Below, in pieces: positions 51,257 to 60,158 of a DNA stretch of 64,000 nt. Positions within the stretch are counted from its first letter, which is position 1; every line of letters begins with the position of its first letter. Location of the stretch: contig CAZTFU010000008.1 of NCBI GenBank assembly GCA_964612925.1, positions 1-64,000 of the forward strand, written 5' to 3'. Below the pieces are notes generated by a model, which was given only the letters and a program-made list of their open reading frames with translations, was not told where the DNA came from and did no database searches. The position numbers and the translations under genes are program-made. The stretch is from Phil1 sp964612925 (GTDB taxonomy: Bacteria; Bacillota; Clostridia; Christensenellales; CAG-138).

Positions 51257-51598
51257 TCACATCTTTGTGATCCTTGTGATGCGGAAACCCCTGACATCGC
51301 GGCCTGTATAGGCGGCAATGGCGGCAGCCACGGCAGCGTCAAACGCATAGCGATCTACCTCATGGGGATAAATGACCGGTGCGGGCGCGGGCGCGGGTGC
51401 GCTGACAGGAGCATTAACCGGAGCGGCGGCAGGTGCGGCGGCAACCGGAGCAGCCTTTGCGGCAGGTGCGGCCGATTCTTTTGCGGTTTTGTTCACTATC
51501 TTGCCCAATACCTGAATTATAAGTATCAGCAGGAACATACCCACGAAAACCGTACCCATGCCGAGTATAAGCACTATCCACGGGCTGAGATTCTCCAT
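51257..51598 (-). CDS. oadG: sodium pump decarboxylase gamma subunit
   Basis: 113 residues. One N-terminal membrane helix (WIVLILGMGTVFVGMFLLIL) is followed by an Ala/Pro-rich linker and a C-terminal segment containing VAAAIAAYTGRD. This matches the small OadG subunit that anchors the complex and helps alpha-beta assembly. It is the first gene of the oad operon (gamma, biotin carrier, beta, alpha). The ribosome site is AGGAGA about 7 bases before the ATG at 51598. Confidence 0.9.
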   Translation of the reverse strand: MENLSPWIVLILGMGTVFVGMFLLILIIQVLGKIVNKTAKESAAPAAKAAPVAAAPAAAPVNAPVSAPAPAPAPVIYPHEVDRYAFDAAVAAAIAAYTGRDVRGFRITRITKM

Positions 51599-51649
51599 TG
51601 CAAACAGTTCTCCTTTCTAAGTGTTGATTATGAAACCGTTTAATACTTG

Positions 51650-51661
51650 TATACATGTATA
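51650..51661. promoter_or_regulatory. palindrome upstream of the oad operon
   Basis: TATACATGTATA is a perfect 12-bp dyad within CTTGTATACATGTATAAG, about 50 bp before oadG. The TTGTATAC half resembles GntR-type sites. No regulator gene is adjacent. Confidence 0.4.
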
Positions 51662-51844
51662 AGCTGACATTTGAATTAACAATGCCCTCAAATACACCCA
51701 TTTTCTATTATTCTACATTATGTTCTTTTTTCCTGCCGAATTTACAAATTAATTTTTCTTTATATCTATATACATGCCATTTTTGCCCATGTATACCCGC
51801 AACCATAGATATCAGCCATGATAAATGCGGTTTCATTGCCGTAA

Positions 51845-52549
51845 TTATTGTTTCAGTGCGGCCGTTTCGCTTTCCGTAAGAAGCCTGTATTCGCCCGGCT
51901 GCATAAAGCCTATGGATACGGCACCCTCCCGTGTGCGTTTAAGCACAAGGGTATTGTGACCCACTGCCTCAAGCATGCGTCTTACTTGGCGATTGCGCCC
52001 TTCATGTATGGTTATGTCAAATGAGGTGTTGCCGTTATGCAGTGCATGAACAAGGCTTATCTTGGCAGGGCTTGTCATGCCGTCCCCAATGTCAACTCCC
52101 GTCTCAAGCTTGGCTATTTCGGCATTTGTAAGCACGCCATCGCACACTACATGGTATGTTTTGTCCACAACGAATTTCGGGTGAGTAAGCTTATAGGCAA
52201 GCTCACCGTCGTTGGTCATAAGCAATAGCCCTTCGGAATCGTAATCCAGTCTGCCTACGCTGTACAGCCTGTACGGTTCGTTTTTGAAATAGTCCATTAT
52301 CGTGGCACGCCCCTTGGGATCGCTTGCACTACATATCACGCCCCGCGGCTTATAAAACGCAAAAACGACCCGCTTTTCGGCAGGGCGAAGTATAATGCCA
52401 TTGTACTCCACCTTGTCGTTTATCGGGTCTATTTGTGTACCTATTTCGGCAATGCGCCCGTTGACCTTCACAAGGCCCGCCTCAATAAGTTCCTCGCATT
52501 TTCTTCTGGAAGCCACTCCCGCTTCCGCCATAAACTTTTGCAGCCGCAT
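51845..52549 (-). CDS. RsuA/RluB-type pseudouridine synthase
   Basis: 234 residues. An S4 RNA-binding domain (residues 1-55, RLQKFMAEAGVASRRKCEEL) precedes the catalytic domain with Asp in GRLDYDSEGLLLMTNDG. The final HEGRNRQVRRMLEAVGH segment is typical of the RluB branch acting on 23S rRNA. The scpAB-rluB neighbourhood is common in Firmicutes. It is the last gene of the long minus-strand run and ends in the 51.6-51.8 kb intergenic stretch. Confidence 0.95.
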   Translation of the reverse strand: MRLQKFMAEAGVASRRKCEELIEAGLVKVNGRIAEIGTQIDPINDKVEYNGIILRPAEKRVVFAFYKPRGVICSASDPKGRATIMDYFKNEPYRLYSVGRLDYDSEGLLLMTNDGELAYKLTHPKFVVDKTYHVVCDGVLTNAEIAKLETGVDIGDGMTSPAKISLVHALHNGNTSFDITIHEGRNRQVRRMLEAVGHNTLVLKRTREGAVSIGFMQPGEYRLLTESETAALKQ

Positions 52550-52557
52550 TCATCGCC

Positions 52558-53676
52558 CTATGCCGTCCAGCCGGATAGCATTTTCCTTAAATATTGGTCA
52601 AATTCAAGCGAATCGCACCCCTGTGCGGTCACAAGCGGTGTCCGTGCCGCAAGTCTGCCGTCAACACTGACCTTCAGCATGCCTACCGACCGCCCCTCTT
52701 CAACAGGAGCCGTAACAACATCAAGCGATTCCACACTTGTTGATATTTCGGCACGTTCGCCATATCTCACCGGTACCATTATATCTTCTTTGGCGGCCGC
52801 TGCCAAGGCTGATTTTGTGCCGTTAAGCACTCTTATTCGTTTTATTTCCTGACCTGCGGCCACAATTCTTTCCATATGGTAGTTTTCAAAGCCGAAATCA
52901 AGCAATTCCATCGCCGCATTGAACATGTCTGGGCAATTCAGCACGGTACCTATAAGCAGCATTCCGTCCCTTTCCGCCGCAAAAACAAGGCACCGCCCCG
53001 CGGCCTTTGTATAACCCGTTTTTATGCCGCAACCACCCTCGTATTGCCAAAGTATCTTGTTTTTGTTCTTCATGTAGCGCGCAACGCTGCCCGTGGTGGT
53101 CTTGTGATAGGTAGAATTAACTATCTTTCTAAACGTCTCATTCCGCATGGCTTCGGCGGAAATCAGTGCAAGATCATAGGCCGTTGTGTAATGCTGTGGG
53201 TCGGGCAGGCCGTTCGGCGTAACAAAGTTGGTGTTCTGCGCACCTATCTCCTTTGCGCGTTCATTCATAAGCGCGGCAAACGCCTGTGTACTGCCCGCAA
53301 CATGTATCGCAAGTGCAACGGCGGCATCATTCCCGCTCAAGAGCATAAGCCCGTAGAGCAGGTCCTCAACGCTCACCTTTTCTCCCGCATTAAGGTACAT
53401 GCTTGACCCTTCAACGCCGTATGCCTTGGCATCTACCGTAACCGTTTCGTCAAGGCGGCAATTTTCAAGCACTATAAGCGCCGTCATTACCTTTGTGGTG
53501 CTTGCCATGGGCAGCTTTTCGTGCGCATTTTTGCCGCACAGAACCGTTGCCGTGCTCTGCTCAATAAGCACATACCCAAGTGCGGATATCTCGGGTTCGC
53601 CCTCCGCCCTTGATACGGAGCAGAATCCCGCCATGCTCAGCACAAGCGCCAGTGCAATAAGCCCCCTCGCCTTCAT
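52558..53676 (-). CDS. D-alanyl-D-alanine carboxypeptidase (S11 family)
   Basis: 372 residues. A cleavable signal peptide ends near SVSRAEG. The catalytic motifs are SxxK at 59-62 (MASTTKVMTAL), SGN (LLSGNDAAVALA, about 114) and KTG (CGIKTGYTKAAG, about 220). The C-terminal beta domain is PBP5-like. It trims the stem peptide of peptidoglycan outside the membrane. In Firmicutes this neighbourhood (scpAB, ytfJ, dacB/dacF) is linked to sporulation, so a spore-cortex role is plausible. The start overlaps the ytfJ end by 4 bp. Confidence 0.93.
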   Translation of the reverse strand: MKARGLIALALVLSMAGFCSVSRAEGEPEISALGYVLIEQSTATVLCGKNAHEKLPMASTTKVMTALIVLENCRLDETVTVDAKAYGVEGSSMYLNAGEKVSVEDLLYGLMLLSGNDAAVALAIHVAGSTQAFAALMNERAKEIGAQNTNFVTPNGLPDPQHYTTAYDLALISAEAMRNETFRKIVNSTYHKTTTGSVARYMKNKNKILWQYEGGCGIKTGYTKAAGRCLVFAAERDGMLLIGTVLNCPDMFNAAMELLDFGFENYHMERIVAAGQEIKRIRVLNGTKSALAAAAKEDIMVPVRYGERAEISTSVESLDVVTAPVEEGRSVGMLKVSVDGRLAARTPLVTAQGCDSLEFDQYLRKMLSGWTA

Positions 53677-54098
53677 TCGGCATCCTCTTTGGAAGCACTG
53701 TTTATTATGCGCTCAACTGCGGCCATTATTTCGGGCATAAGGTCTATAAGCCTTTCCGCACCGCATTTATACTGTGCGGGGAGCACGCGGGTGCGCCCGT
53801 TTTCGGTGCTTACAAATGCCATTGGCGTAAGGCTTATCCCCGCGGCGGCCGTTCCCGCAAACGGATAGCGGCCGTCACCGCCGTCCATGACCTCGCCCGC
53901 ACGCTTTATCGGCGGCAGAGCCTTGCTCGTTCCGTATTCCCCTCCGCCCGATACAAAGCCAATGCTTACCTTTGATACGGGTAACAGCACCGTTCCTCCG
54001 CCCGTTTCCACCATTTCGCCCACTATCGTATTCACGTCAACCATTTGCCTTAGCTGTTCCATGGTGCTTTGCATTATGTTTTCTATAGGATGTGACAT
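53673..54098 (-). CDS. ytfJ: YtfJ/GerW family sporulation protein
   Basis: 141 residues. The family signature is clear: MSHPIENIMQSTMEQLRQMV, then VSIGFVSGGGEYG and GISLTPMAFVST. B. subtilis GerW/YtfJ is a spore protein needed for normal germination, so the gene supports a spore-forming host. It overlaps the upstream DUF2953 gene by 62 bp, an overlap often seen for this pair (ytfI-ytfJ). The start is supported by the near-universal N-terminus. Confidence 0.95.
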   Translation of the reverse strand: MSHPIENIMQSTMEQLRQMVDVNTIVGEMVETGGGTVLLPVSKVSIGFVSGGGEYGTSKALPPIKRAGEVMDGGDGRYPFAGTAAAGISLTPMAFVSTENGRTRVLPAQYKCGAERLIDLMPEIMAAVERIINSASKEDAE

Positions 54099-54591
54099 AT
54101 TCCATAACCTCTTTTCCGATGATGTATATAAGCTTTGCCAAATTGAGTTTTATGATGCATTCCATATATACCCAAGCCGTACCGAACCTGAATTCGGGCA
54201 TTATCTTTACGTTAAAATATTTACCCCTGCCAAGTAACCAATTTACAGCCTTAATTATCACTTCATTTGCCATGCCGCACACCAAGGCCGTTGCCGCGGC
54301 ATCATCTGCTATGCCTATACTGCCCGATGCATGCATCGAATCAAGCCACAGAAAGCTTTTTCTCCTGCAAAATATATGCCATGCCGCGCGAACAACACCA
54401 CGCTTCGGCCTGTGCTTTGTGCCTTTATCCTTCTTTTTTTGCGATATGCGAATATCTATCAAGGCGAATATGCGAACGGTAACGTCAATTCGCATACCCG
54501 TACGGCAGAGTGAGGCGCATATCTTCACCCTTAGCGGAATCAATATAAGTGCGACCGCGGCCGCAAAAATCAGCAAAACAAAAAAGCCCAT
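54037..54591 (-). CDS. DUF2953 protein (YtfI-like)
   Basis: 184 residues. An N-terminal membrane helix (FFVLLIFAAAVALILIPLRV) is followed by a basic region and a beta-rich segment (FNVKIMPEFRFGTAWVYMEC). The match is to DUF2953, which commonly precedes ytfJ in spore formers and is of unknown role. The start codon lies in the loop of a terminator-like hairpin (54584-54599), and I see no Shine-Dalgarno sequence, so expression may be low or controlled. Confidence 0.85.
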   Translation of the reverse strand: MGFFVLLIFAAAVALILIPLRVKICASLCRTGMRIDVTVRIFALIDIRISQKKKDKGTKHRPKRGVVRAAWHIFCRRKSFLWLDSMHASGSIGIADDAAATALVCGMANEVIIKAVNWLLGRGKYFNVKIMPEFRFGTAWVYMECIIKLNLAKLIYIIGKEVMEYVTSYRKHNAKHHGTAKANG

Positions 54592-54599
54592 ACGGGCTT
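54575..54599 (-). terminator. terminator-like hairpin spanning the DUF2953 start codon
   Basis: On the minus strand AAGCCC (54599-54594), loop GTAT, GGGCTT (54589-54584) is followed by TTTTGTTTT. The ATG sits across the loop and the 3' arm. It could terminate or attenuate read-through from scpB. Confidence 0.5.
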
Positions 54600-54636
54600 A
54601 TTGTTTACGGCAGTGCCGCATATTATTTATATATGT

Positions 54637-55194
54637 TTACTCTCTGTCAGCTTCCGCAGGTTCTGTGTTTATATCGCTCTCCTCGACTTTGTCAAGCTTC
54701 GGCAGTTCGTTAAGCGACCTTATGCCGAAGTGCCTTAAAAACGCATCCGTAGTGCCAAGTAACATCGGTCTGCCGATAACGTTCTTGCGGCCAAGTTCCC
54801 TGACCATGCCAAGCTTTATAAGCTGGCTTACCGCATATTCGCACCTTACTCCGCGCACGGCCTCAATATCCGCCCTTGTTACTGGCTGGCGGTATGCTAT
54901 TACGGACAGCGTTTCAAGCATTGATTGCGAAAAAGAGCGCGCCTGTACGGGCTGTACAAGCTCCTCAACATAGCATGAATAATCTTTGTTTGAAACAAGT
55001 TGTATAGTTTCGGCCGTTATAAAGAGCTGTACGCCGCGCTTCTCTCGCTTGTAAAGCTCGTCCATGCTGCTTATAATGTGCTCCATTTCAATATCCGTAA
55101 CGCCGATTGCCCTTTGCAGCTCGATTATCGGCACAGGATCACCCGAAACAAACAATATGCACTCTATCGCGCCCATGCGCTCATTATAATCCAA
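54637..55194 (-). CDS. scpB: segregation and condensation protein B
   Basis: 185 residues with the two winged helices of ScpB: IECILFVSGDPVPIIELQRA, and LSVIAYRQPVTRADIEAVRG as the family hallmark. A variable acidic tail follows. ScpB bridges the SMC-ScpA ring that organises and segregates the chromosome. It lies 23 bp downstream of scpA. Confidence 0.96.
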   Translation of the reverse strand: MDYNERMGAIECILFVSGDPVPIIELQRAIGVTDIEMEHIISSMDELYKREKRGVQLFITAETIQLVSNKDYSCYVEELVQPVQARSFSQSMLETLSVIAYRQPVTRADIEAVRGVRCEYAVSQLIKLGMVRELGRKNVIGRPMLLGTTDAFLRHFGIRSLNELPKLDKVEESDINTEPAEADRE

Positions 55195-55217
55195 TTCCGT
55201 ATCCCCCGCTTATAAGC

Positions 55218-55976
55218 TTATTCATCCATGTATTCCGCATCGGCATCATTTTCTTTGAGTTCCTGTGCGGTTATGGTTATGCGGCCATAAGGCGCGCTTT
55301 GTTTTAACGATATTTCCTGCCGCGCTATCATTTCAAGTAGTGCCATGAACGTAACTATCTTTTCCATTTTCGCGCTTGTTTCTTCAAAAAGCTCGTCAAA
55401 CGTAACACTTCCCTTTTCCTTCAGGCACGAACGTAACTTTTTAAGCTGCATACGCACCGTATACTTGTCCGCATCTACCTTTTTGGCAAGCTCCGGTATG
55501 CGCTCCTCGCTCTCTTCACGGTTTATAACTTCCATAAACGCGGCAAAAAGTTCCTGTGCCGTGGCCTCGCCAAGCTCGTATTCCTGCGGCGGCAGGGCGA
55601 ATTCCTCCGGCATACGGGAAAACACTCCCTTCATGCTTTCGCCAAGCTCATTGAGTCTTTCGCTTGCAAGCTTAAACAGCTTATATTCTTTAAGCTGTCT
55701 GACAAGCACCTCCTCGGGATCTTCTTCCTCCTCCGTTTCCTTTGGCGGCTTTGGCAGCAGTGAGCGTGACTTTATGTAAACAAGCGTAGCCGCCATGGTA
55801 AGGAACTCGCTTGCCGTGTCCATATCCAATTCGTCCAGCTCTTCCATAAGTGAAAGATACTGGTTGGTTATCTCGGATACGAATATGTCCTTGATATCCA
55901 CCTTTGCCTGTTCTATAAGGTGCAGTAGCAGATCAAGCGGCCCGTCAAATTCCTTCAAATGCACTTCGTATGCCAT
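55218..55976 (-). CDS. scpA: segregation and condensation protein A
   Basis: 252 residues. The N-terminal kleisin segment EFDGPLDLLLHLIEQAKVDI is diagnostic, and a C-terminal winged helix (TFMALLEMIARQEISLKQSA) follows an acidic middle part (KETEEEEDPEEV). ScpA closes the SMC ring together with ScpB. The upstream gene is an M50 protease 18 bp away. Confidence 0.96.
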   Translation of the reverse strand: MAYEVHLKEFDGPLDLLLHLIEQAKVDIKDIFVSEITNQYLSLMEELDELDMDTASEFLTMAATLVYIKSRSLLPKPPKETEEEEDPEEVLVRQLKEYKLFKLASERLNELGESMKGVFSRMPEEFALPPQEYELGEATAQELFAAFMEVINREESEERIPELAKKVDADKYTVRMQLKKLRSCLKEKGSVTFDELFEETSAKMEKIVTFMALLEMIARQEISLKQSAPYGRITITAQELKENDADAEYMDE

Positions 55977-55994
55977 CTGTTTTTCCCTTAAGCA

Positions 55995-56636
55995 TCAAAA
56001 TATTCCGCTCAGCAACATCACAAGCTTTATAAACGGTGTGATAAGCCACGCCACAAGGGTGCTCAAAAAACGTGTGCGCGAATTTATCACAAGCACCGCA
56101 ACAAGTATTATATACCTGTACTTTTCCATGAATTGGAATATCTTATACGTTTTTGCATTCAGCAACAGGCATTGCGCCACATGATACCCATCAAGCGGCG
56201 GTATGGGCAGAAGATTGAATACCGCAAGGCTGAAATTGATATAGAAGCAATAGTAAATTATAGTATTCAGCACGCTGTTCGTCACGGGCAGACTGCCGAG
56301 TATGAACCAAAGCACAAGGAACACCACGCCGAGTATAAGATTGACTATTATGCCCGCAAGTGAAACGATAAGCTCGTCCTTCCTTGGCGATTTGAAATTG
56401 CGCGTGCTTACGGGCACGGGCTTGGCCCAGCCAAAGCCCAGTACAAGCAGCGACAAAAACCCTATCGGGTCAATATGTGCAAACGGATTTACCGTCATGC
56501 GGCCAAGGTTTCTTGCAGTCGGGTCGCCGCGCTTATATGCCGCATACGCATGCCCCCATTCGTGGAATGAAAGCCCGACCAGTATGCCCGGCAACGTGTA
56601 CAATGCATCTATAATATAATTGAGTATTCCGCTCAT
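55995..56636 (-). CDS. site-2 protease (M50) family membrane protein
   Basis: 213 residues, about five membrane helices. The zinc motif HEWGH is in GLSFHEWGHAYAAYKRGDPT (about residue 25). The second ligand motif is LLPIPPLDGYHVAQC. This compact form matches the Firmicute YwhC/SpoIVFB-like site-2 proteases next to scpA, whose substrates are unknown. The gene starts 4 bp before the end of the fusion gene. Confidence 0.94.
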   Translation of the reverse strand: MSGILNYIIDALYTLPGILVGLSFHEWGHAYAAYKRGDPTARNLGRMTVNPFAHIDPIGFLSLLVLGFGWAKPVPVSTRNFKSPRKDELIVSLAGIIVNLILGVVFLVLWFILGSLPVTNSVLNTIIYYCFYINFSLAVFNLLPIPPLDGYHVAQCLLLNAKTYKIFQFMEKYRYIILVAVLVINSRTRFLSTLVAWLITPFIKLVMLLSGIF

Positions 56637-59563
56637 GCTTCCTCCTTGAATACGTATTCCATATATGCTTCGCCCTGCTCCATTCTTCCCGTAAATGCAA
56701 AGCCAAGCCCTTCATACAGCGTCACTGCGGCCGAATTGTCGGGGTCTACCACAAGTTGTACCCTTTGTGCGCCCATATGCTTCAATTCCGCCATGGCAAG
56801 CCGCATTGCCGCACGGCCAAAACCCTTCCGTTGGAAACGCGCATCTATCATCAGCCGCCATATTTCAAATATGCCGCGTTCCTTATCAACATTAAGCATT
56901 GCAAAGCCCACCGCAACGCCGTTTTGCGTTACGGCATACGGCAGCATGCCCTCAAGTGCGGCCGCCTGTGCAAGCGAAATGTCATTGCCCGCGACAAGCT
57001 GTTGCTGATCCTCGTTCACGGCAAGCTTCATCACGGCATATACATTCGTATCATTCACCGCTTCAAGCTGCACTTCCTCCGCACGGATATAAACATCATC
57101 CATTTCATAGCGCATACGCTGTGCAAAGGAAAGCGCTCCCGTTTCGTCCTGTTCGTCAAATGCACTCGGACCGTTTGTAAGCAGTGCCGCACTAACGCCG
57201 TATTGCGTGTTCATATAAAGACAGCCTTGCGTTCCTTCAATGCCCGAATCCGCATAATACCACCCGTTCACCGTTTTCATTGAGCATGACAGCGGTGCAA
57301 ACAGAATGTCCGTATGCTCTTCATCAAGTATGCGTGCGTTCATGAGTGCCGTGCCGAAATGCGCAAGATCATATGCGCTCGTCACCGCGCCCGCTTCGCC
57401 GCCCATGGTACGAGGAGCGTCAAGCACAATGCGCTCTTTGCCCGTATCAAGCGTATACGTCACATCGGCCGCCTTATCAAACGCGCTGTCCTTCATGCCG
57501 CACGGATCGAATACAATGTGTTTCAGTGCATCACCAAGTTCCCCGCCGTATGCTTTGGCAACGGCCATACCGAGAAGGCGGTAACTGCTTTTAAGTCCCA
57601 CATACCCGTCGGGATCGTTTATTATGTCATGTGAATTTATAACATCAAGCACATATTTATCGCTTATTTCGCCGTTGAGTGCGCTCCATCTTTGCTTTGC
57701 TGCGGCGGCAGCATCAAGCCCCTGTTCCTTTGCGGCCATATACAGTTTGAAATTCATGTCGTTATCCGCATAATCGGGCGCGGCCTTCTGCATAAGCAAC
57801 AGTTCCCGCGCGGTAATCTCGTTGGCATGAACGTACCCGTCAACATATTTATCAAGCGGGGCGTCAATATCAAATTTGCCCTGCTGAGAAAGCACAAGCG
57901 CGGCTACGGATGTGAACAGCATTGTTATGTTCCCCGCAGCAAAGCGCGTGTGTATGCCGTTAAGGTCCTGCTTATATGCGTTCGCAACGCCTATTGCCGT
58001 ATCGTAAAGCGGTTCGTCACCGCGCATGCAGTACAGCGCACCGTTTATGCCCCATCGCTTTGCTATAAGGTTCAGCCGCCTGCCTATAAACAAATCCGGT
58101 TCTGTATCCTTTGCAGGGGTAAGTGACGGCATGCGCACGGCAACACCATGTGCACAGTCAAGCTCGTATTCATCAAAAAGATCGGGAATTTCGGTATTTA
58201 TGCCAAGTGCGCGTATATCGGAGCATAGGCTGTCAAGCGTTTTGCCCTCCCCGTGCACCAAGAATGTGCATTTGGGCTTTATACCCATACCCAAAAGCCA
58301 ACTTATCAGCTCACTTCTGCCCGCATGGCCCGAAAAACCGTCAATTTGGCGTATTGCGGCATTGACCTGTATCTGCTCACCGAAAAGCTTTACGCTTTTT
58401 ATGCCGTTCAGCAACAGTCTGCCAAGCGTTCCGTTGGCCTGATAGCCGACAAACAGAATTGTTGAATCCGCCCTGAACAGATTGTGCTTTAAGTGGTGCC
58501 TTATTCTGCCCGCATCGCACATTCCCGATGCGGAAAGTATAATATTGCACCCGCTTTGTGTATTTATAAGGCGGCTTTCATCGCTTGTTTCGGCCACCCG
58601 TAAATTTTCAAGGTCAAACGGAGAACCGCTGAGTTTGAGCATCTCAGTGGCTTCCTCATCATAGTATTCGCGTGCACAGCGTTCATAAACCTTGGTTGCG
58701 TTTATGCCAAGGGGACTATCAAGGAATATGGTCACCTTATCAAGCCCTTCTACGGCGTTTTTCATTATAAGCCGCTTTATGCTGTATATAAGCTCCTGCG
58801 TTCTGCCCACGGCAAACGTAGGTATAACAATGTTGCCGCCGCGCCGTATGCCCTCTTTCAGCACCTCGGCAAGCTGTGCCTCTTTCTCTTCTTCGGTAGT
58901 GGCACTGTGTTCCCTGTCTCCATAGGTGCCTTCCATAATAACATAATCGGCACCGTCTATAATTGCGGGGTCGCGCAATATGGGTCGTTCGGTGCGGCCT
59001 ATGTCGCCCGAAAATACAATCTTTGTCGTGCTTCCGTTTTCCTCGGCCCACAGTTCTATTGCAGCACTCCCCAAAAGATGCCCGACATCATTGAACCTTG
59101 CCCGAAGTTTTGGCAGTACCTGTACTATATCACCGTAGCTTATCGGCCAAAAGCATTCAAGTGCCGCCTGCGCATCGGCAGAGGTATACATGGGCTCCAC
59201 CGCCGCCTTGCCCGCACGCAGGTTCTTGCGGGTCTGATATTCTGCATCCTGTTCCTGAATGTGCGCACTGTCGGGCAGCATTATTCCCGAAAGCTCCGCC
59301 GTGGCCTTTGTGGTTATTATTTTGCCCTTAAAGCCGCGCTTGACAAGCAGCGGTATAAGTCCGCTGTGGTCAATATGCGCATGGGTAAGGAGTACCGCGT
59401 CTATGTCCTTGGGGTCAAACGCAAGTCCGTCTGCGCCAAGTTCACCTTTTTCATCCGCGCCCTGACGCATGCCGCAGTCAATAAGCACGTTGCCGCCTTC
59501 AAAGCAAAGCATATGGCACGAGCCTGTAACGCACCGTGCCGCGCCGCAGAATTTGATTTTCAT
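56633..59563 (-). CDS. three-domain fusion: beta-CASP metallo-nuclease, inactive serine beta-lactamase-like domain, GNAT acetyltransferase
   Basis: 976 residues. Residues 1-475 form a metallo-beta-lactamase/beta-CASP/RMMBL nuclease of the CPSF type: HAHIDH at 61-66, H162 in DVGHLLG, D187 in SGDIGR, and H413 in FSGHAGRSELISWL. Residues 485-815 match the class C beta-lactamase/DD-peptidase fold (RTMGGEAGAVTSAYDLAHFG; FDIDAPLDKYVDGYVHANEI). The usual SxxK is NITM at 545-548, YxN is not conserved, and the KTG region reads SGIEGTQG, so catalysis is unlikely. Residues 830-976 are a GNAT domain (RLMIDARFQRKGFGRAAM). The frame is intact, without a stop or gap. A mis-joined assembly is unlikely given the single continuous frame. 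Confidence 0.88.
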   Translation of the reverse strand: MKIKFCGAARCVTGSCHMLCFEGGNVLIDCGMRQGADEKGELGADGLAFDPKDIDAVLLTHAHIDHSGLIPLLVKRGFKGKIITTKATAELSGIMLPDSAHIQEQDAEYQTRKNLRAGKAAVEPMYTSADAQAALECFWPISYGDIVQVLPKLRARFNDVGHLLGSAAIELWAEENGSTTKIVFSGDIGRTERPILRDPAIIDGADYVIMEGTYGDREHSATTEEEKEAQLAEVLKEGIRRGGNIVIPTFAVGRTQELIYSIKRLIMKNAVEGLDKVTIFLDSPLGINATKVYERCAREYYDEEATEMLKLSGSPFDLENLRVAETSDESRLINTQSGCNIILSASGMCDAGRIRHHLKHNLFRADSTILFVGYQANGTLGRLLLNGIKSVKLFGEQIQVNAAIRQIDGFSGHAGRSELISWLLGMGIKPKCTFLVHGEGKTLDSLCSDIRALGINTEIPDLFDEYELDCAHGVAVRMPSLTPAKDTEPDLFIGRRLNLIAKRWGINGALYCMRGDEPLYDTAIGVANAYKQDLNGIHTRFAAGNITMLFTSVAALVLSQQGKFDIDAPLDKYVDGYVHANEITARELLLMQKAAPDYADNDMNFKLYMAAKEQGLDAAAAAKQRWSALNGEISDKYVLDVINSHDIINDPDGYVGLKSSYRLLGMAVAKAYGGELGDALKHIVFDPCGMKDSAFDKAADVTYTLDTGKERIVLDAPRTMGGEAGAVTSAYDLAHFGTALMNARILDEEHTDILFAPLSCSMKTVNGWYYADSGIEGTQGCLYMNTQYGVSAALLTNGPSAFDEQDETGALSFAQRMRYEMDDVYIRAEEVQLEAVNDTNVYAVMKLAVNEDQQQLVAGNDISLAQAAALEGMLPYAVTQNGVAVGFAMLNVDKERGIFEIWRLMIDARFQRKGFGRAAMRLAMAELKHMGAQRVQLVVDPDNSAAVTLYEGLGFAFTGRMEQGEAYMEYVFKEEA

Positions 59564-59611
59564 ATTCAGCAGTCCTCCTTATCCTTTTATATTTGCCTTT
59601 TTGAACCGTTT

Positions 59612-60118
59612 TTAGGCATTCTTGCCGCAGCAGTTCTTGTACTTTTTGCCGCTGCCGCAGGGACAGGGATCGTTCCTGCGCACGGTGGTTTCCTTTACAA
59701 ATACCTTGCTTGCGCGATACTGCTTGGTTATTTCGCGGCGTTTTTCCTCACTGAGTACGCCGTCCCATTCCTTCAGCTCGTAAAGCCAGCTTGCCTTTGC
59801 CTCGTGCATGTTGTAGTACAGCTTTTCAAAGTCTATATCCAGTGTGACCGCGGTATCGCTGTTGAGCGAATCAAGGTCGATTTCGGCTTTAAGGCTGGTA
59901 TTTATGCCGTCAATAAAGCCTGCAAACGTGGGCTCATCCATGTTGAATTCGGCCGCAAGCTCGCTCATGGTGCCGCCATATACCTTTTCGTGGTCGCTGA
60001 GCAGTTTTTTGTAGTTTTCGGTTTCCGCAACAAAATAGTCGTTCCAGAATTCTTCCGTTGCTTCCTGAGTGCGCTCGGCCTCGGCCAGTTCTCTCCACTG
60101 TTTGTACAGTTCAGTCAT
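59612..60118 (-). CDS. SEC-C motif protein
   Basis: 168 residues. A helical N-terminal domain (WRELAEAERTQEATEEFWND; ELAAEFNMDEPTFAGFIDGI) is followed by a C-terminal SEC-C zinc motif, RRNDPCPCGSGKKYKNCCG, the same metal-binding end found in SecA. Free-standing SEC-C proteins of this length are common and poorly known. It lies between ddl (40 bp) and the fusion gene (48 bp). Confidence 0.93.
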   Translation of the reverse strand: MTELYKQWRELAEAERTQEATEEFWNDYFVAETENYKKLLSDHEKVYGGTMSELAAEFNMDEPTFAGFIDGINTSLKAEIDLDSLNSDTAVTLDIDFEKLYYNMHEAKASWLYELKEWDGVLSEEKRREITKQYRASKVFVKETTVRRNDPCPCGSGKKYKNCCGKNA

Positions 60119-60158
60119 CTTTCGTTTATCCTTTCACTTATGCGCTGGTGCGCTTTTC

